Of a DNA stretch of 64,000 nt, positions 1 through 13,200 are shown piece by piece. Source of the DNA: Aspidiotus rigidus (taxonomy: Eukaryota; Arthropoda; Insecta; Hemiptera; Diaspididae); NCBI GenBank assembly GCA_035079385.1, contig JAVHKY010000001.1, forward strand, positions 2,481,501 through 2,545,500. Direction: 5' to 3'. Positions within the stretch are counted from its first letter, which is position 1. Each line of letters opens with the position of its first letter. Below the pieces are notes generated by a model that saw nothing but the letters and a program-made list of their open reading frames with translations, was not told the DNA's origin and made no database searches. The position numbers and the translations under genes are program-made.

Positions 1-4
1 TCTC

Positions 5-270
5 TCAATGGGATGAATGGGATGTTTGCTTCCAATTTTTATCTGCGATACTTGATGCCAGATATCTTCCTCCTAAGGCCTATCGATAGCCAGGAAAAGA
101 CAATTGTATAATCCAAGTAATTAGTTAATTCATTCAGCGAACAATGTACAATTTGTGACTTCATTATTACTCACCGGTGACATCTGATACTATTTCTTCA
201 ACATCGAGGAAACCGTTTGCCTTCGTCTTCGTTTCTTTTTTTGAAACACCGCCAACGTTCCGGCCAGGCT
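5..270 (-). CDS. Possible last two exons of an unknown gene (partial)
   Basis: Reading the minus strand, a polypyrimidine tract ending in CAG precedes an open exon (270 to 175). It ends in a good donor (GTGAGT). A second acceptor opens a short terminal exon (42 to 5) that reaches TGA. The joined tail would read PGRNVGG...VEEIVSDVT followed by DKNWKQTSHSSH. It is lysine-rich and has no domain I recognise. The rest of the gene would be partly in the intergenic DNA above 270 or is not visible. Support is only the splice signals and the open frame, so this may be chance. Confidence 0.3.
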
Positions 271-275
271 CTGAA

Positions 276-1253
276 AGATATACAAAGTCTACTTACGAAA
301 TAATTTAAATGTTTCCAAACTACGAACAAATTTTCTAATAATTCACTGCGAAGATCTACACAATTGCCAGTACTTTTGGTAACTATTCATAGAGTCAATC
401 ATGAAGAGAAGGGGATTAAACAGAATTATATCATTTGTAAGAAATCCAAAATTTATCGATAGAATCAATTTTTTATTTCAAGAAATCCTCTGATTTCGAT
501 TCGTTTTTTTTTTCTCCAGAAAATCAAAGAAGCCTTGTTTGAATAAAATTGCTGAGTTTCCGTTCTTCTACAAAAAAAAAAAAGAAAAAAAAAAGGTCAA
601 CAAAATGAGATTTATACAATTTCTAGAGATTGAGAACAGATTTTTACGTCCTCTTGTGGGCGTTTATTCGCTACGTTAGTCTCTGAAACACGAGATTTGA
701 ACTTTATTCTCATATCATAATTGCATAAGCTTAAAAACTCAATAATCAATGATTGATTTCGTTTTTAATCCGGTAACAATGAAGGGTCTCAAATTTTTTC
801 TTCGTGTCGAAACAAAAAGAGAAAAAAGAAAAAGTCCTAATAAATATTACTGCGAAACTGATGCATTTACAATGTATATAACGTTACATAATCCCATACA
901 ATCACGATCAAAGCAAGAGCATAACTTCCGATGCAACAATATCGTCGTTCTATAATCTAATTACATACATAATGCAAATTTAGCATATGACGAAGAAACT
1001 ATTTTTCCGGGCAACCGTTTAAAGAGCACAAAAATTAAAAAGATTTGGGTCAGGAGGTAAATATTCGCTATTGGACGCTTAGACGTTTGTCGTACAACAA
1101 TATAAGAGAATACAAATCTTCAGATTACCTGAGTAACAAATTCCGAGCTTTACACGCAATGAGCAGAAATTCGCTCGCAATCATATTTTAATGTTACTAT
1201 ATATACTCTCGACAAAATTTCGGAATTTACTTTTTTTTTAAATTCGTACTACA
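276..1253. other. Intergenic, 5' of desaturase A
   Basis: AT-rich sequence with A/T runs. A 68-codon open stretch near 749-955 has no recognisable protein features. The proximal part probably holds the promoter and 5' leader of desaturase A, but I see no defined TATA or initiator element I would stand behind. Confidence 0.5.
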
Positions 1254-2963
1254 ATGAGTTTCTTTAATCCAGCATGGCATTTAGTGAAAGGTAAGTTCTA
1301 ATTTAAATTAATAAAAATTTTAATTCACTTTGGATGAGTGATGTCAAGTATTGGAGTCACAAAATTTGAAATTAATTTTCTCTCCACATTTGTTAATATG
1401 TAATTAATTCTCTGTCATTAAGATCGTACAAAATTAATACGATTTAATCACGGATTTCTTCAAACTGCATGTCCTCTAAGAAATTTAATTCGAAATCAAT
1501 CATGGACCGACTTTTTGAAATGACCTTTTTAAATCTAAACGAATGATCTTACCAAACTCACAGTACCAATCAACGCTGCTGAACGACTGCTTTGATAATT
1601 TAAATTCACAGGTAGAAAAACAGCGCAATCCCTGACAAGGTCAGTAAATGAGTCTCCAACTGCCAATGCACTTTCACTGGAGAAAAAACGAATTACTAAA
1701 GCTAAAGATGACGAGACCACGAATACTAGCGAAAATCAGCCTTCTTCCACTGCAAAACAAAAAATTTTATGGTTTAATGTAATATTCATAACACTGTTTC
1801 ACGTGATCGCTGCCTACACGTACATTATCAAAATTTGGGAGACAAAATTCCTATCAATAGTTTGGGGTAAGGCGACAAATAGTACAAATTCTCGAAGTAT
1901 CGAAGATTTGTCAAGAAAAATTTAATGAAAGTAATTCATTTTCATCGATAGGAGTTACAGTTGGTCTGATAGGAGGGTTTGGAATTACAGCTGGTGTTCA
2001 CAGATTGTGGGCGCATCGTTCATATAAAGCAAAGTTGCCTCTCAAAGTAATCCTACTAGTTTGTTACACCATTGCTGGGCAGGTAAAATATAAGTTACAG
2101 CAAAATGTGTTCAAGAAAGATGGAAAAATCTCCTCCAAGAACGCTTATCGTATTTTCCCCTCGTTTACAGAATGACGTTCGTGAATGGGTACGGGACCAT
2201 CGAGTACATCATAGGTTTAGCGAAACGGATGCCGATCCCCATAATTCGAATCGCGGATTATTTTTCTCACACGTTGGCTGGTTGATGATGAAAAAACATC
2301 CTGATGTAACGAATAAAGGAAAAACGGTGGACATGAGTGACATAATGAACGATCCATTATTAAGTTTTCATACGAGGTCTGTCGCGTTATATTATTGATT
2401 TCTCTCGTCATGATCTACGAAATATCGAAGTGTATCTTACTAAATTTTAGGTATTTTCTCTACTTCAAAATTATTCTATGTTTCATCCTACCAACTATGA
2501 TACCCGTTTACTGTTGGAATGAGACCTGGAAAATTGCTATCCTATCTCAATGTTTCGCTCGATATGTAACCAATTTAAATTTTACGTGGTCAGTCAACAG
2601 TTTGGCACATAAATGGGGAACAAAACCATATAACAAGTAAAGTTCCTAAAGCTTTCACACCATCGAAGTATTTATTCACGTGAGTTTACCAAACGGGGTT
2701 TCAAAATTTTCAGACATATAAAACCGACACAAAATTTAGCAGTATGTGTTATGGCGATGGGAGAAGGATTTCACAATTACCATCATATATTTCCTTGGGA
2801 TTACAGAGCGGCTGAACTTGGCGACTATAGTTTCAATGTCACTACTTTCTGGTTAGACGTATTCGCGAAAATAGGTTGGGCTTACGATTTACGAACTCCA
2901 GCCAAAGAAGTTGTAGAAAATGTTATGCATAAGTACGGGGAGGGTAGCCTAAATGACTCGTAA
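1254..2963 (+). CDS. Acyl-CoA desaturase A (front copy of a three-gene set)
   Basis: Membrane fatty-acyl-CoA desaturase of the stearoyl-CoA desaturase type. These ER di-iron enzymes put a cis double bond (usually delta-9, in insects also delta-11 and others) into acyl-CoA using cytochrome b5. Six exons: 1254-1290, 1612-1866, 1952-2082, 2171-2376, 2451-2636, 2714-2963, giving 354 aa. All histidine boxes are present: HRLWAH (H114, H119), HRVHH (H151, H154, H155), NSLAH (H263) and GEGFHNYHH (H292, H295, H296), so the enzyme should be active. The N-terminus of about 80 residues before the first membrane segment is polar, longer than in copy C, and unlike copy B. The first exon codes for only 12 residues, so that start is the least certain part. 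It is followed tail-to-tail by SNRNP25, only about 126 bp away. Regiospecificity cannot be read from sequence. Confidence 0.9.
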
Positions 2964-3085
2964 ATTATGTAAGTGTGACTTTCGACACTAACCTATCGGC
3001 GTAACCTATTATTAGATGAATCAGTGTGTCATCGAATTACTTACTATTTTTCAATGTGTACGATATACGATACGACTTATTGTGA

Positions 3086-3091
3086 TTTATT
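3086..3091 (-). promoter_or_regulatory. Poly(A) signal overlapping the SNRNP25 stop codon
   Basis: On the minus strand the stop TAA (3092-3090) reads straight into AATAAA, the two sharing bases. Used as the polyadenylation signal, it would leave a 3' UTR of only a few tens of bases, which suits the short gap to desaturase A. Confidence 0.45.
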
Positions 3092-3760
3092 ATTTGAGAA
3101 CAAAGCTAACGTTTGATTTATTCACGACGCCGTAATCTTTTAATAGTCCGTGATCTGAATCCAATTTACAGCCGTCGCATGATAGAGTGTAAACTCTCCA
3201 GACATATTTCCAACCAATCTTACGTTTCTGTCCTTGTCTTCTGAGTTTCAGCTCTAAAGCTCGCTGAAAGGCACGTTTCAAATCCGATACTGTGGAATTC
3301 TTTTGTTTAATCTGGAATAATAATGATCGACGAAATTTTAGAAAGATTTATAGGACTGTAAATTTTAAGAGCGGCCGAAGAAACGATAAGGGAGAAGGTG
3401 TAAGGTAATGACAGTTGGGATACAAAAATTTAGAAATGAACGTGGGATTCGCAGACATGGGTGATACATGGCTTGTCGACAAAGATCGACTCACATCACA
3501 CTTACTATGACTGGTAGATCGTCATTTTCCCCACGTTTTACGTTCACTGTGATAGATTGACCATACAGCACGGCTAACTGAGCTTCTACTTCTTCCAGAG
3601 TTACATCGGGTGGAAGATCACCCAAAACGGGGTCGGTCTTTAGTAGTTCATTAACTGTGACTTTAGTGACTCTTAACAATTCTTCATGAGTCAAAGGATT
3701 AAGTTCGACAGATTCGATTTCATCTTTCTCACATGACTTGTCAATATTTTGGTGTTCCAT
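3090..3760 (-). CDS. SNRNP25: U11/U12 small nuclear ribonucleoprotein 25 kDa subunit
   Basis: Protein of the U11/U12 di-snRNP, which recognises the 5' splice site of U12-type introns in the nucleus; the fold is ubiquitin-like. Two exons on the minus strand: 3760 to 3506 and 3311 to 3090, giving 158 aa. Family hallmarks seen are DPVLGDLPPDVTLEEVEAQL followed by YGQSITVNVKR, then SDLKRAFQRALELK, WKYVWRVYTL and, near the C-terminus, LKDYGVVNKSNVSFVLK. The order and spacing match the human protein (from memory about 132 aa), with a somewhat longer acidic N-terminus here. The start ATG at 3760 is the first in the frame of the exon. It implies that this genome retains the minor spliceosome. It is head-to-head with TOP2, with 503 bp between the start codons. 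Confidence 0.92.
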
Positions 3761-4263
3761 TTATATCGTTGAAAACGGGAAGGAAATTACAGATACCGGT
3801 TTCTACGTCGATTAAGCACACCATAAAGCGACAAATTTAGGTACCTATTTTTTAAATTATTATGCTCAGAGAAAAGACAAATATGTAAAACGTTCCACAG
3901 GTTTTCCAATTTTTCTTAAACTCAAGTCTCAAACTTGCATCGTAGAGTACCGCGGGCTTCCGCGCTTGACATTGGTGATGATAAGCTCACTTTCGTGAAC
4001 TGTGACGTCATTCACTCGTGAGCATCCGTGAGTGTAGTGGGAAATGTGAGCGTGTGAGGAGTGTGACCTATGGCTGCACTGATTTCGAGAAAAATTACAT
4101 TTTAACGCAACCGAATGTGGCTGCATTGATTAGATGCAATTCTTCAATGGTTCCTTTCTTTCAACGGTTTTCCAGTTTTTGTCGTTTACCTGATTGTTCG
4201 TTGCAGTTCCCAATCTTATTTTATGACTGTAAAAAAGTTTTTGGTTTATTTGGGAGTTCTGTG
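3761..4263. promoter_or_regulatory. Shared upstream region of SNRNP25 and TOP2
   Basis: The 503 bp between two divergent start codons must hold both promoters and leaders. It contains a cluster of GTGAG/CACTC-type words around 3975-4060, including TGACGTCA (a palindromic CRE-like octamer) near 4003-4010. From 4018 the plus-strand frame is open all the way into TOP2, so part of this stretch could also be coding. Confidence 0.5.
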
Positions 4264-7200
4264 ATGGATTCTTTCGTTACGAGTACTCCATTGCAAAATG
4301 GAGGCTCGAATCATAATGCTGGTGGTGATGCACAGCCAGCAACTGCGAAAAACAAGCCGAAAGGACTTATCGAAAAGATGTATCAGAAGAAATCGCAGTT
4401 AGAACATATTCTACTGAGACCTGATACGTATATAGGTGAGACATATTTCAATTACAATACTAATTGATATACTTCGTCGAACTGCACAGTAAGATCATCT
4501 CAATTTTTATACTCGACTCTCCCATAATTGCAGGTTCTGTCGAGCCGGTTACCGAACAAATGTGGGTTTTTAACCAATTGGAAGAATCTATGATCCAACG
4601 TGAAATAACTTATGTTCCCGGTCTTTACAAAATATTCGACGAAATTCTCGTCAATGCAGCCGATAATAAACAGAGAGATGAGAAAATGGATTGCATCAAA
4701 ATTACGATCAATCCGTAAGTTGATTATCAGTCATAGATGATTATTTTTGCGAATTTTAAATGTTTGCAAAACTTTTTCTTCCAAACCTGCGTTTCCGTCA
4801 GTGACGGAGGGATTTTTCTCAACATAATATTTGATTTTTCTTGTTGACAATTGACGTCATTAAATCATCAAATTTTATTTGTAACTACTGTTTTCCGTAT
4901 ATTTCATACTATTATTGAATCATGATGCTCATGAACTTTAATTTTTAATTACATTAGCGAAGAAAACGTAATCAGTGTATGGAATAACGGAAAAGGAATT
5001 CCCGTTGTTGAGCACAAAGATGAAAAGATGTACGTACCTACTATGATTTTTGGTCACCTGTTGACGAGTTCAAATTATAACGACGAGGAAGAAAAAGTTA
5101 CCGGTGGTCGTAATGGTTACGGTGCTAAACTGTGTAACATCTTCAGTACAAAATTTACCGTAGAAACGGCTGCGAAAGAATACAAGCGTAAATTCAAACA
5201 GGTTTGTATTTTAAAAAGGAGGTATCCTAGCTCTCGTAGTTTTCTAAATCAAGTTTTAAAATTATAGACCTGGACAAACAATATGACGAAGACAACTTCA
5301 CCAGCTGTCAAAGATTCTTCCGATGATTTCACAAAAATCACGTTCAGTCCAGATTTGGCAAAATTTAAAATGGAAAAATTGGATCGCGATATTGTGGATT
5401 TATTATCTAGAAGAGCTTTCGATATTGCTGCTTCAACCAGAGGCGTGAAAGTATTCCTCAATGATAAAAGAATACCGGTAAGTTACGAGGAGCTTCAATT
5501 AGTTTATCTATTAGAGCTTGTAAGTTCCTAAAACTGGACGTAATGATACCATAAAACGTTCTACTTCTACAAAATGAAATTTCTAACAGCGAGGAGATAA
5601 ATTGAGTCTATAATTGGAATCGCAGATTTTGAAGTACGTAAATTAATCTAATTTCAGGTAAAAAATTTCAAAGATTACGTAGAATTATACACGAAGAAAC
5701 ACGAAATTGACGATGAGCCCATAAAAATCACTTACGAAACTCCTAATCCTCGATGGGAAGTCGCGGTCGCCTTATCCGATAGCGGATTTAAACAAGTATC
5801 ATTCGTGAACAGTATTGCAACCACTAAGGTGAACAACGTTGAATTATCAATTGACAAGCATTCAGTAATTTTTACTCATCAGTTTTATGTTCTCTTCACA
5901 GGGTGGTCGTCATGTTGACTATGTTGCTGACATGATTGTCAAACATGTAGGAGAAACAATGAAGAAAAAGAACAAAGGAGGAGTTGCAATTAAACCTTTC
6001 CAGATTAAGAATCATTTATGGGTTTTTGTTAATTGTTTAATTGTGAACCCTACATTCGATTCTCAAACCAAGGAACATATGACGTTACAAATGAAAAGTT
6101 TTGGATCCAAATGTAATTTATCTGACAAATTCATGGGTCAGGTACGTACAAAACAAAAATCCAGAATGTGGAATAATTTTCCTATAGTACTAACTCGTTA
6201 TGTATTACAGTTGCAAAAAACCGGTATCATCGAAGCGGTATTATCGTGGGCTAAGTATAAAGAAAAGGTTCAACTTGAGAAAAAAGGTGGAAAAAAGCAG
6301 AACAAACTAAAAGGTATATCTATTTATAATATTTTTGTTCATCAATAATGAGTTTTTTAAGCAGGAAGTTTGCTCATTTACTGTATTCGAGGTCGCTTCA
6401 GAATTAAAGTTATGAACAGGAACTGAGACTGTAAGATGAAGCCGTAAATTTCTGAAATGACAGTTTTTTTAGTTGATATTTTGAATTTTCTTTGTTACGG
6501 TTTGACTGAATGTATTTTTAGGTGTTCCGAAATTGGAAGATGCGAACGACGCCGGTACAAAGAACTCTATCGAATGCACGTTAATATTGACTGAAGGAGA
6601 TTCGGCCAAATCTTTGGCTGTTTCGGGACTTGGTGTCATAGGCCGTGATAGATACGGTGTATTTCCCCTTCGTGGTAAATTATTGAATGTACGAGAAGCT
6701 TCGCATAAACAAGTTCGTACAATTCTATTCATAATTTTTTTTTTCTTCTTGTTCTCTAATGAATCTACGCTTTATTAATTGGCCTGATTTCAATGAATTT
6801 TTAGATTTTGGAGAATGCTGAGATCAATAATATCGTGAAAATAGTAGGGTTACAATATAAAAAGAAGTATGAAACCGTTGATGACTTGAAAACTCTTAGA
6901 TATGGAAAAATGATGATTATGACAGATCAAGATCAGGTAACCGAAGAAATATTGAAACTTTTCGGAATTCGTTTTGGACGTATGATTCTATACCACTTCG
7001 TCTGTTATTAAGGACGGATCGCACATCAAAGGATTGATTATAAATTTCATCCATCACAACTGGCCATCTTTGCTGAAATTACCATTTTTAGAAGAATTTA
7101 TTACGCCAATTATTAAAGCGACGAGAGGAGAAGATATTGAATTAAGTTTTTTCTCCATTCCCGAATTTGAAGAATGGAAAAATGAAACCCAAGATTGGCA

Positions 7201-10200
7201 TAAGTATAAAATCAAATACTACAAAGGTGTTCATCCGCGCTAGTTTTGTTATAGTGTACTCTTTTGGAATGTTACTATATTCGAAATTTTCAATCTCAGG
7301 TTTGGGTACCTCCACGTCGAAAGAAGCAAAAGAATACTTCTCAAATATGTCGCGACATCGTATTTTATTCAAGCACAGGAGTGACGATGATGATTCTCAC
7401 ATTACTATGGTAAGTCTGAAAAATTTTATTTTCGTCTCGAACAAAAAGAAGGACAAAATAAAAACTAGAAGATGACTGTCGCAGGCATTCAGTAAGAAAA
7501 TGGTAGAAGCTCGTAAAGATTGGTTGACCAATTGGATGACCGAATCAAAACGTCGTAAAGAATTGGGTCTTGGTGATGATTATCTTTACACGAAAGAAAC
7601 GCGATCTGTCACGTACAAAGATTTTATAAACAAGGAGTTGGTTTTATTCAGTAATATGGATAACGAACGATCAATTCCTAATATGGTAGACGGTTTGAAA
7701 CCAGGATCTAGAAAAGTATTGGTTTATTTGTTGATACACATCATTAATAATTTTAGTGGAAAACGTTTATAAAATGTATTTTGAATGGATGTAGGTGTTA
7801 TTCACGTGTCTAAAACGTAATGACAAGCGCGAAATCAAAGTAGCGCAACTTGCCGGTTCCGTTGCTGAACATTCAGCTTATCACCACGGTGAACAATCAC
7901 TCATGTCGACCATCATTAATTTGGCTCAAAATTACGTGGGTAGTAATAACATCAACTTGTTGCAACCCCTCGGTCAGTTTGGAACTCGTTTACAAGGTGG
8001 TAAAGATGCGGCAAGTCCGCGTTATATTTATACCATGCTCAGGTGAGTGATTCTGATGAACAGTCAGATTTCTAATCTTGAAATACAATTGCGGGTAATC
8101 TGAGGGAAACATATTTTGAGAGTGTTGGTCATAACGGATGCCAGAATTTGGGCTTGGCTCTCGAGTTTTTCGTGAGTTCATGGAGGAAATTTTATGGAAA
8201 ATGAATGAGCTATTGTTTCGCGCAAAATGAACTCCAGCATTCTGTTTGACGTATTTTAAATTATTGATTCGGAATGGAAAGAAAACCTCGTATCTGTTTT
8301 ACCTGATTTCTTTCCAAGGTCAGCAGGTGATAAAGGAAAATATCAGGTTATCAGAATAATGATTTTTCCGTTCTTTAATGATGATGGATATTGACTATCT
8401 TCATTTGTGGTTCTTTGACAGCCCTCTCGCTAGATTAATTTTCCATCCACAAGATGATCCTCTCCTCAAATACCTTCGAGATGACAACTTGAAAGTGGAA
8501 CCTGTGTGGTATATACCAGTTATTCCTATGGTGTTGGTTAATGGTGCCGATGGTATCGGTACTGGTTGGATGACCAAAATACCGAATCATGATCCCCGCG
8601 AAATTATTCAGAACTTACATCGAATGATCAGGGGTGAAGAACCTGTACCCATGGTACGGAACTATTTCTTTATCATTTATTTAGTAAAGCAAACTTTCAT
8701 TCGTTGAAACTGTCAACATTACCTTTTTCGACGCCCTGCATATGACGAACTCTTTTTTGATGACGTCAACTTCCTTTTTGTAGAAACCTTGGTATAAAAA
8801 TTTCCGAGGCGATATCGAAAAAATTGGTGAAAGTAAATTTGTGACGAATGGAGAAATCGGAATAATTGGTGGTACCAAACTCGAGATTACTGAATTACCT
8901 ATTTTGACGTGGACTCAAGCATACAAAGAATCAGTTTTGGAACCGTTGTTGCACGGAGGAGAAAAAGAAAAAGACAAAACTCCTGCTCTTATTACGTGAG
9001 TATTTCGTCCTCCATGCTCTTACCTTTCCAACCTCGTAATATTTTCTACATCGAGAATATGGTTTTATTTAGTGATTACAAAGAATATAATACAGATACA
9101 ACTGTTAAATTCCAAGTTATGATGGCGGAAGAAAAATTGAAAAAATCAGAAATGGAAGGCCTGCATAAGGTCTTCAAATTACAATCGGCTATTTCGATGT
9201 CGTCTATGGTGAGATATTTTATCCTCAAACTACACTTTTATGTTATTCCTTACGTCGTATTCATATTTTTCGTGTTTTTCTCTTCAAATAGTGCGCATTC
9301 GATAAAGATAGCGTTCTTAGACGTTACGACTCGGCCACTCAAATATTGAGGGAATTTTTCGAAGTACGTTTGGAGTTCTACGGTAAACGAAAAAATTTCT
9401 TGATAGGTATGCTGGAAGCAGAAGCGACGAAACTGAGCAACCAAGCCAGGTGAGCACATTCGATGTGAAAAATTTTTCACCGTGATATAAGAATTTTATT
9501 GTAATTTATATTTGTCTTTGTTCTTTTGGACAGATTTATTCTAGAAAAATGTGATGGAGATCTTCGAATCGAAAACAGAAAAAAGAAAGAAATGATTGCT
9601 GAATTGTTGAAACGTAACTACGCTAGCGATCCCGTTCGAGTATGGAAATTGAAAGTCGACAAAGAAGCGGCTCTGGTAAGTGTGAATTAGCTCACGTCTT
9701 CGTATCATCCAGTTCGAATGACGTCCAAAAATGTAATCTGAAAAAATTGGGTCGCTATTGGGATTTAAACCTGCACTAGAGTAAGCTACAAAATCACTCC
9801 TCTCTTTCTGCGCGCAGGCAAATATTTGAGTGATCACGTACCTTTTTATACGGGAAAACGGCAAGCTTTGATTTGTCGCGAGAGAGTAAAAAATCTATTT
9901 ATCAAGTTGATTTGGAGAAAAATTAATTTTCTAATGATATTAGAATAAAATGTAGGACGTATATTTTCATAAAACAATCTTTAATTCTTCTTGTAAAAAA
10001 CGTTTACATTTTGCTGTCTCCTTATGGTTGCCGCTACGCAATCACTCAAATTTTTCGCAGGGCTACCAACTTGTGAAACTCTTAAGTTTAAATCCCAATT
10101 GAGATGAATATTTTTTCAAAAGGAAGCGAAGGAGTTGGGCTAACCTTGGCTTTCAGTCGTAAAACACGATGTCGGTACATTATGAAAGTATGTTCCGATA

Positions 10201-13200
10201 TTGAAAGAATAAAATTAAGATTTTAGTTGAGTTTTGATAGATTCAATTAAAAGAATTGAAATATCTCAGATTTTAAATACGTCCTTAAAATTTGTCGAAC
10301 TAAAAGACCTTTCCTTTCTATCTCTTGTGATAAGAATGCTATTGAATTTGATCGAATGTTTTATTTTTAACCCTTCATTTCAATGAAATTCGATTTAATT
10401 CGTTGAAAAAAAAGTTAGAAAAACTGAATCCAAAATGCATATACGTAATGCGTTTATAAGTATTATTTTTTCAATTTTTTCTGGAGAGTCCGATTTCGTT
10501 TCATTTCTAAGTCGACTTTTGAATGCGTACAGGAAGACGAAGCAGTACCTGTCAACGAAGAGGAAGAATCAGAGTCTCAAGCCCAGGCGAAAGATGACCA
10601 AGCTGATATTAGCGAAGACTTCGATTATTTGCTTGGAATGAAGTTATGGTCATTGACGCTGGAGAGGAAGAACGCGTTACTGAAGCAACGCGATGAAAAA
10701 CAAGCTGAACTACAGTTGTTGAAGAAGAAATCTCCATCCGAACTGTGGACTCACGATCTAGATGCTTTATTAGCTAAAGTAAATTTTAAAGTTTTAATCT
10801 TACTTCGGATACTGAAGCGTTCTATGTTTTAAATATCCTATTTTACTTTTACAGTTGAATGAGGTTGAAGAGAAAGAACGTCAGGATTTAGCCGGAACCA
10901 AGCCCATGAAAGGTAAATTCGCCAATAAAGATAAAGGCGCCAAAAAGAACAAATTGATGATAGCTTCCGACAATTTACCTTCGCCTGCTGCCATTCGAGT
11001 GATACCGAAGTATGATGATATTATGAAGAAAGCTGAAAAGGCAGCCGCTGCTAAAGAAAACAAAGGAAAACGAGGTGTAAGTATAAATGATGTTGGTACA
11101 CTTCAATTTCATAAAGTAATCTCCGTAAAATCTATAGAATAATTGATTAGTATAAGACGGTCAATTTTATTTTCATCATTGAGTGATGAACCGTCGCAAA
11201 CTTCCTACCAGTCATCTAATGAGTGTTGAAGTAGAAACATTAATAATCTAAAAAGACACTTAATTTGCTCTGAGTCTTTTTCCTTCTTGGCCAATCGGTT
11301 TTCGGTGTGCAAATTGTAGTTTCGCTTGATAAGAAAGTGGTGGTTGAGGTTAACAGAATTTTCAACTTATTACACCGAAAATAATGAATTTAAGTAGAAT
11401 AGTCTTGGATTAATATTGAAATGTAAAATTCTTCTTCAGATGGGAATATTTTAGTGTACTTGAAAATTTCATTGTTGTTGTTTGCACTCTCCAAATTCTT
11501 GTTAGCGTCGTGCAAAAACGTTGACAGATGTCAGCCACTATTTTGACATTTTGTCATCTTTCTGCCACATCCCATAAGACCACGTACCGGTATCAACATT
11601 TTGACAGAGTTTGCGTTTTCCTGTCGAAAGAGGCTTGGGCCTTTTTTTGACCCCGCCCATTTAAAAGTATGAAACGCGGGTTGCAGACGGACAGCAGTGA
11701 TTCTTTTGACACATTTTTCACGGCAGAAGCTTATTTTCAAATTCGATGCAAGCAGTTTGCTTGACTGAGTAGCGCGTTAAGCAACTTTCTATTTTACTGA
11801 ATCATTAAAACAATAATTGATTGTTATAAGACGATGTGACTAATTTTTGACGAAAACGTTTAATCAACATATATAAATTTTTTTTTTGGATATAGAAAAA
11901 GAAGAATGAAGCTGAAGGGGAAGCGGAAGAAGGAGCAGAAGGTGTCACTCCGGAAGGAGAAAAGAAACCTAAAAAAGGTGAGTTTTTTAGTCTTATAAAT
12001 GATCAATGACATGATAATGGTGATGATAATTGCTGATGAAAAATCCTGATTTTTCATTAGAGCCGAAAGAAAAGAAACCACGACAACCGAAAGCGTCTCC
12101 TGTTAAAAAAGGGAAAAAATCGAACGACTTTTCTGATTCCGATGACGACATAAAGAGTGGAAGTGATTACGGAGGTGGAGACAGTCCGGTAGCCGTGAAA
12201 ACACCTGCTCGTGCCGTATCTAGAAGAGCAGGTAAAATATTTTTCATTGCATAAATTTTAGTTTTTGATGTATCGAAATCTTGACCTCCTTGAATGGTGA
12301 TCATAGCCGCCTCTAATTTGAAATTTAAATACGAGTCTGGATCCGAGGACGATGACGAAAATGAAGAAGAAGTATTCCACGATAATACGGCTGTTACTAG
12401 AGAAGCTGGAATAGCAGCAGAAGAAGGAGCTCCATCTGATGAGTGAGAAATGCGCCTCTATGTAGCCTTTGATGACATAATAATGTATCGAATTTCTTGT
12501 GATTTTCGAATGTTTTAATTTTCAGTGATGAGGATGGCTCTCCAGTTAAACGATCTCACAAAGCTCCAGCAGCACCCATGTCTGACTTGGAAGATGATGA
12601 TTCTTATCGAGGACTCTCGTCGGATGATGATAGTGATTTTGGGAAGGAAAAAAAGAAGAAAAAATCGCCGGTTAAGAAAGGCAAAGCGACGAAAACGACT
12701 ACCGATGATGATTTCGATTCCGACTTTGTCGCCAGCAAAAAGAAAGCTGCTCCTAAAGCAGTCGCGACAAAGAAAAAAACGAGCGACGATAAACCAAAAC
12801 CTAAAAAAGAACCAGCGAAGAAAGCGACTGTTTCGAAACCGAAAGCGACCTCGAAGCGACCAAGGTCCGATAGTGAAGATAGCGACGAAGTGAATCTCCC
12901 TGATATCGATTCTAGCGACGATGAGCCTAAAAAAAGCAAGAAGAGACCGGCGGAATCCGCGAGTGATGATGATTTTCCAGCAGTGCTTGAACCGCGAAAA
13001 AACCAAGAAGGTAATATTGAATACTATATAAATGAACAAAGATCGGTGCAAAAACTTACGCGTTTGACTGTTTTTAAAATAATGTAGAGAGAAAATTATG
13101 AAAATCTAAGCAATGTTTTTAAATCATTAGAGGTGAGAGAGAAAAATTACTGATATCAAAATTATTACTGATACACTCTTTTCCGCAACTCACCTACTCA

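Noticed and set aside
12515..13051. 178-codon minus-strand frame
   Set aside because: Antisense of the repetitive charged C-terminal tail of TOP2; its Arg/Phe-rich composition is the mirror of Lys/Glu/Ser codons.
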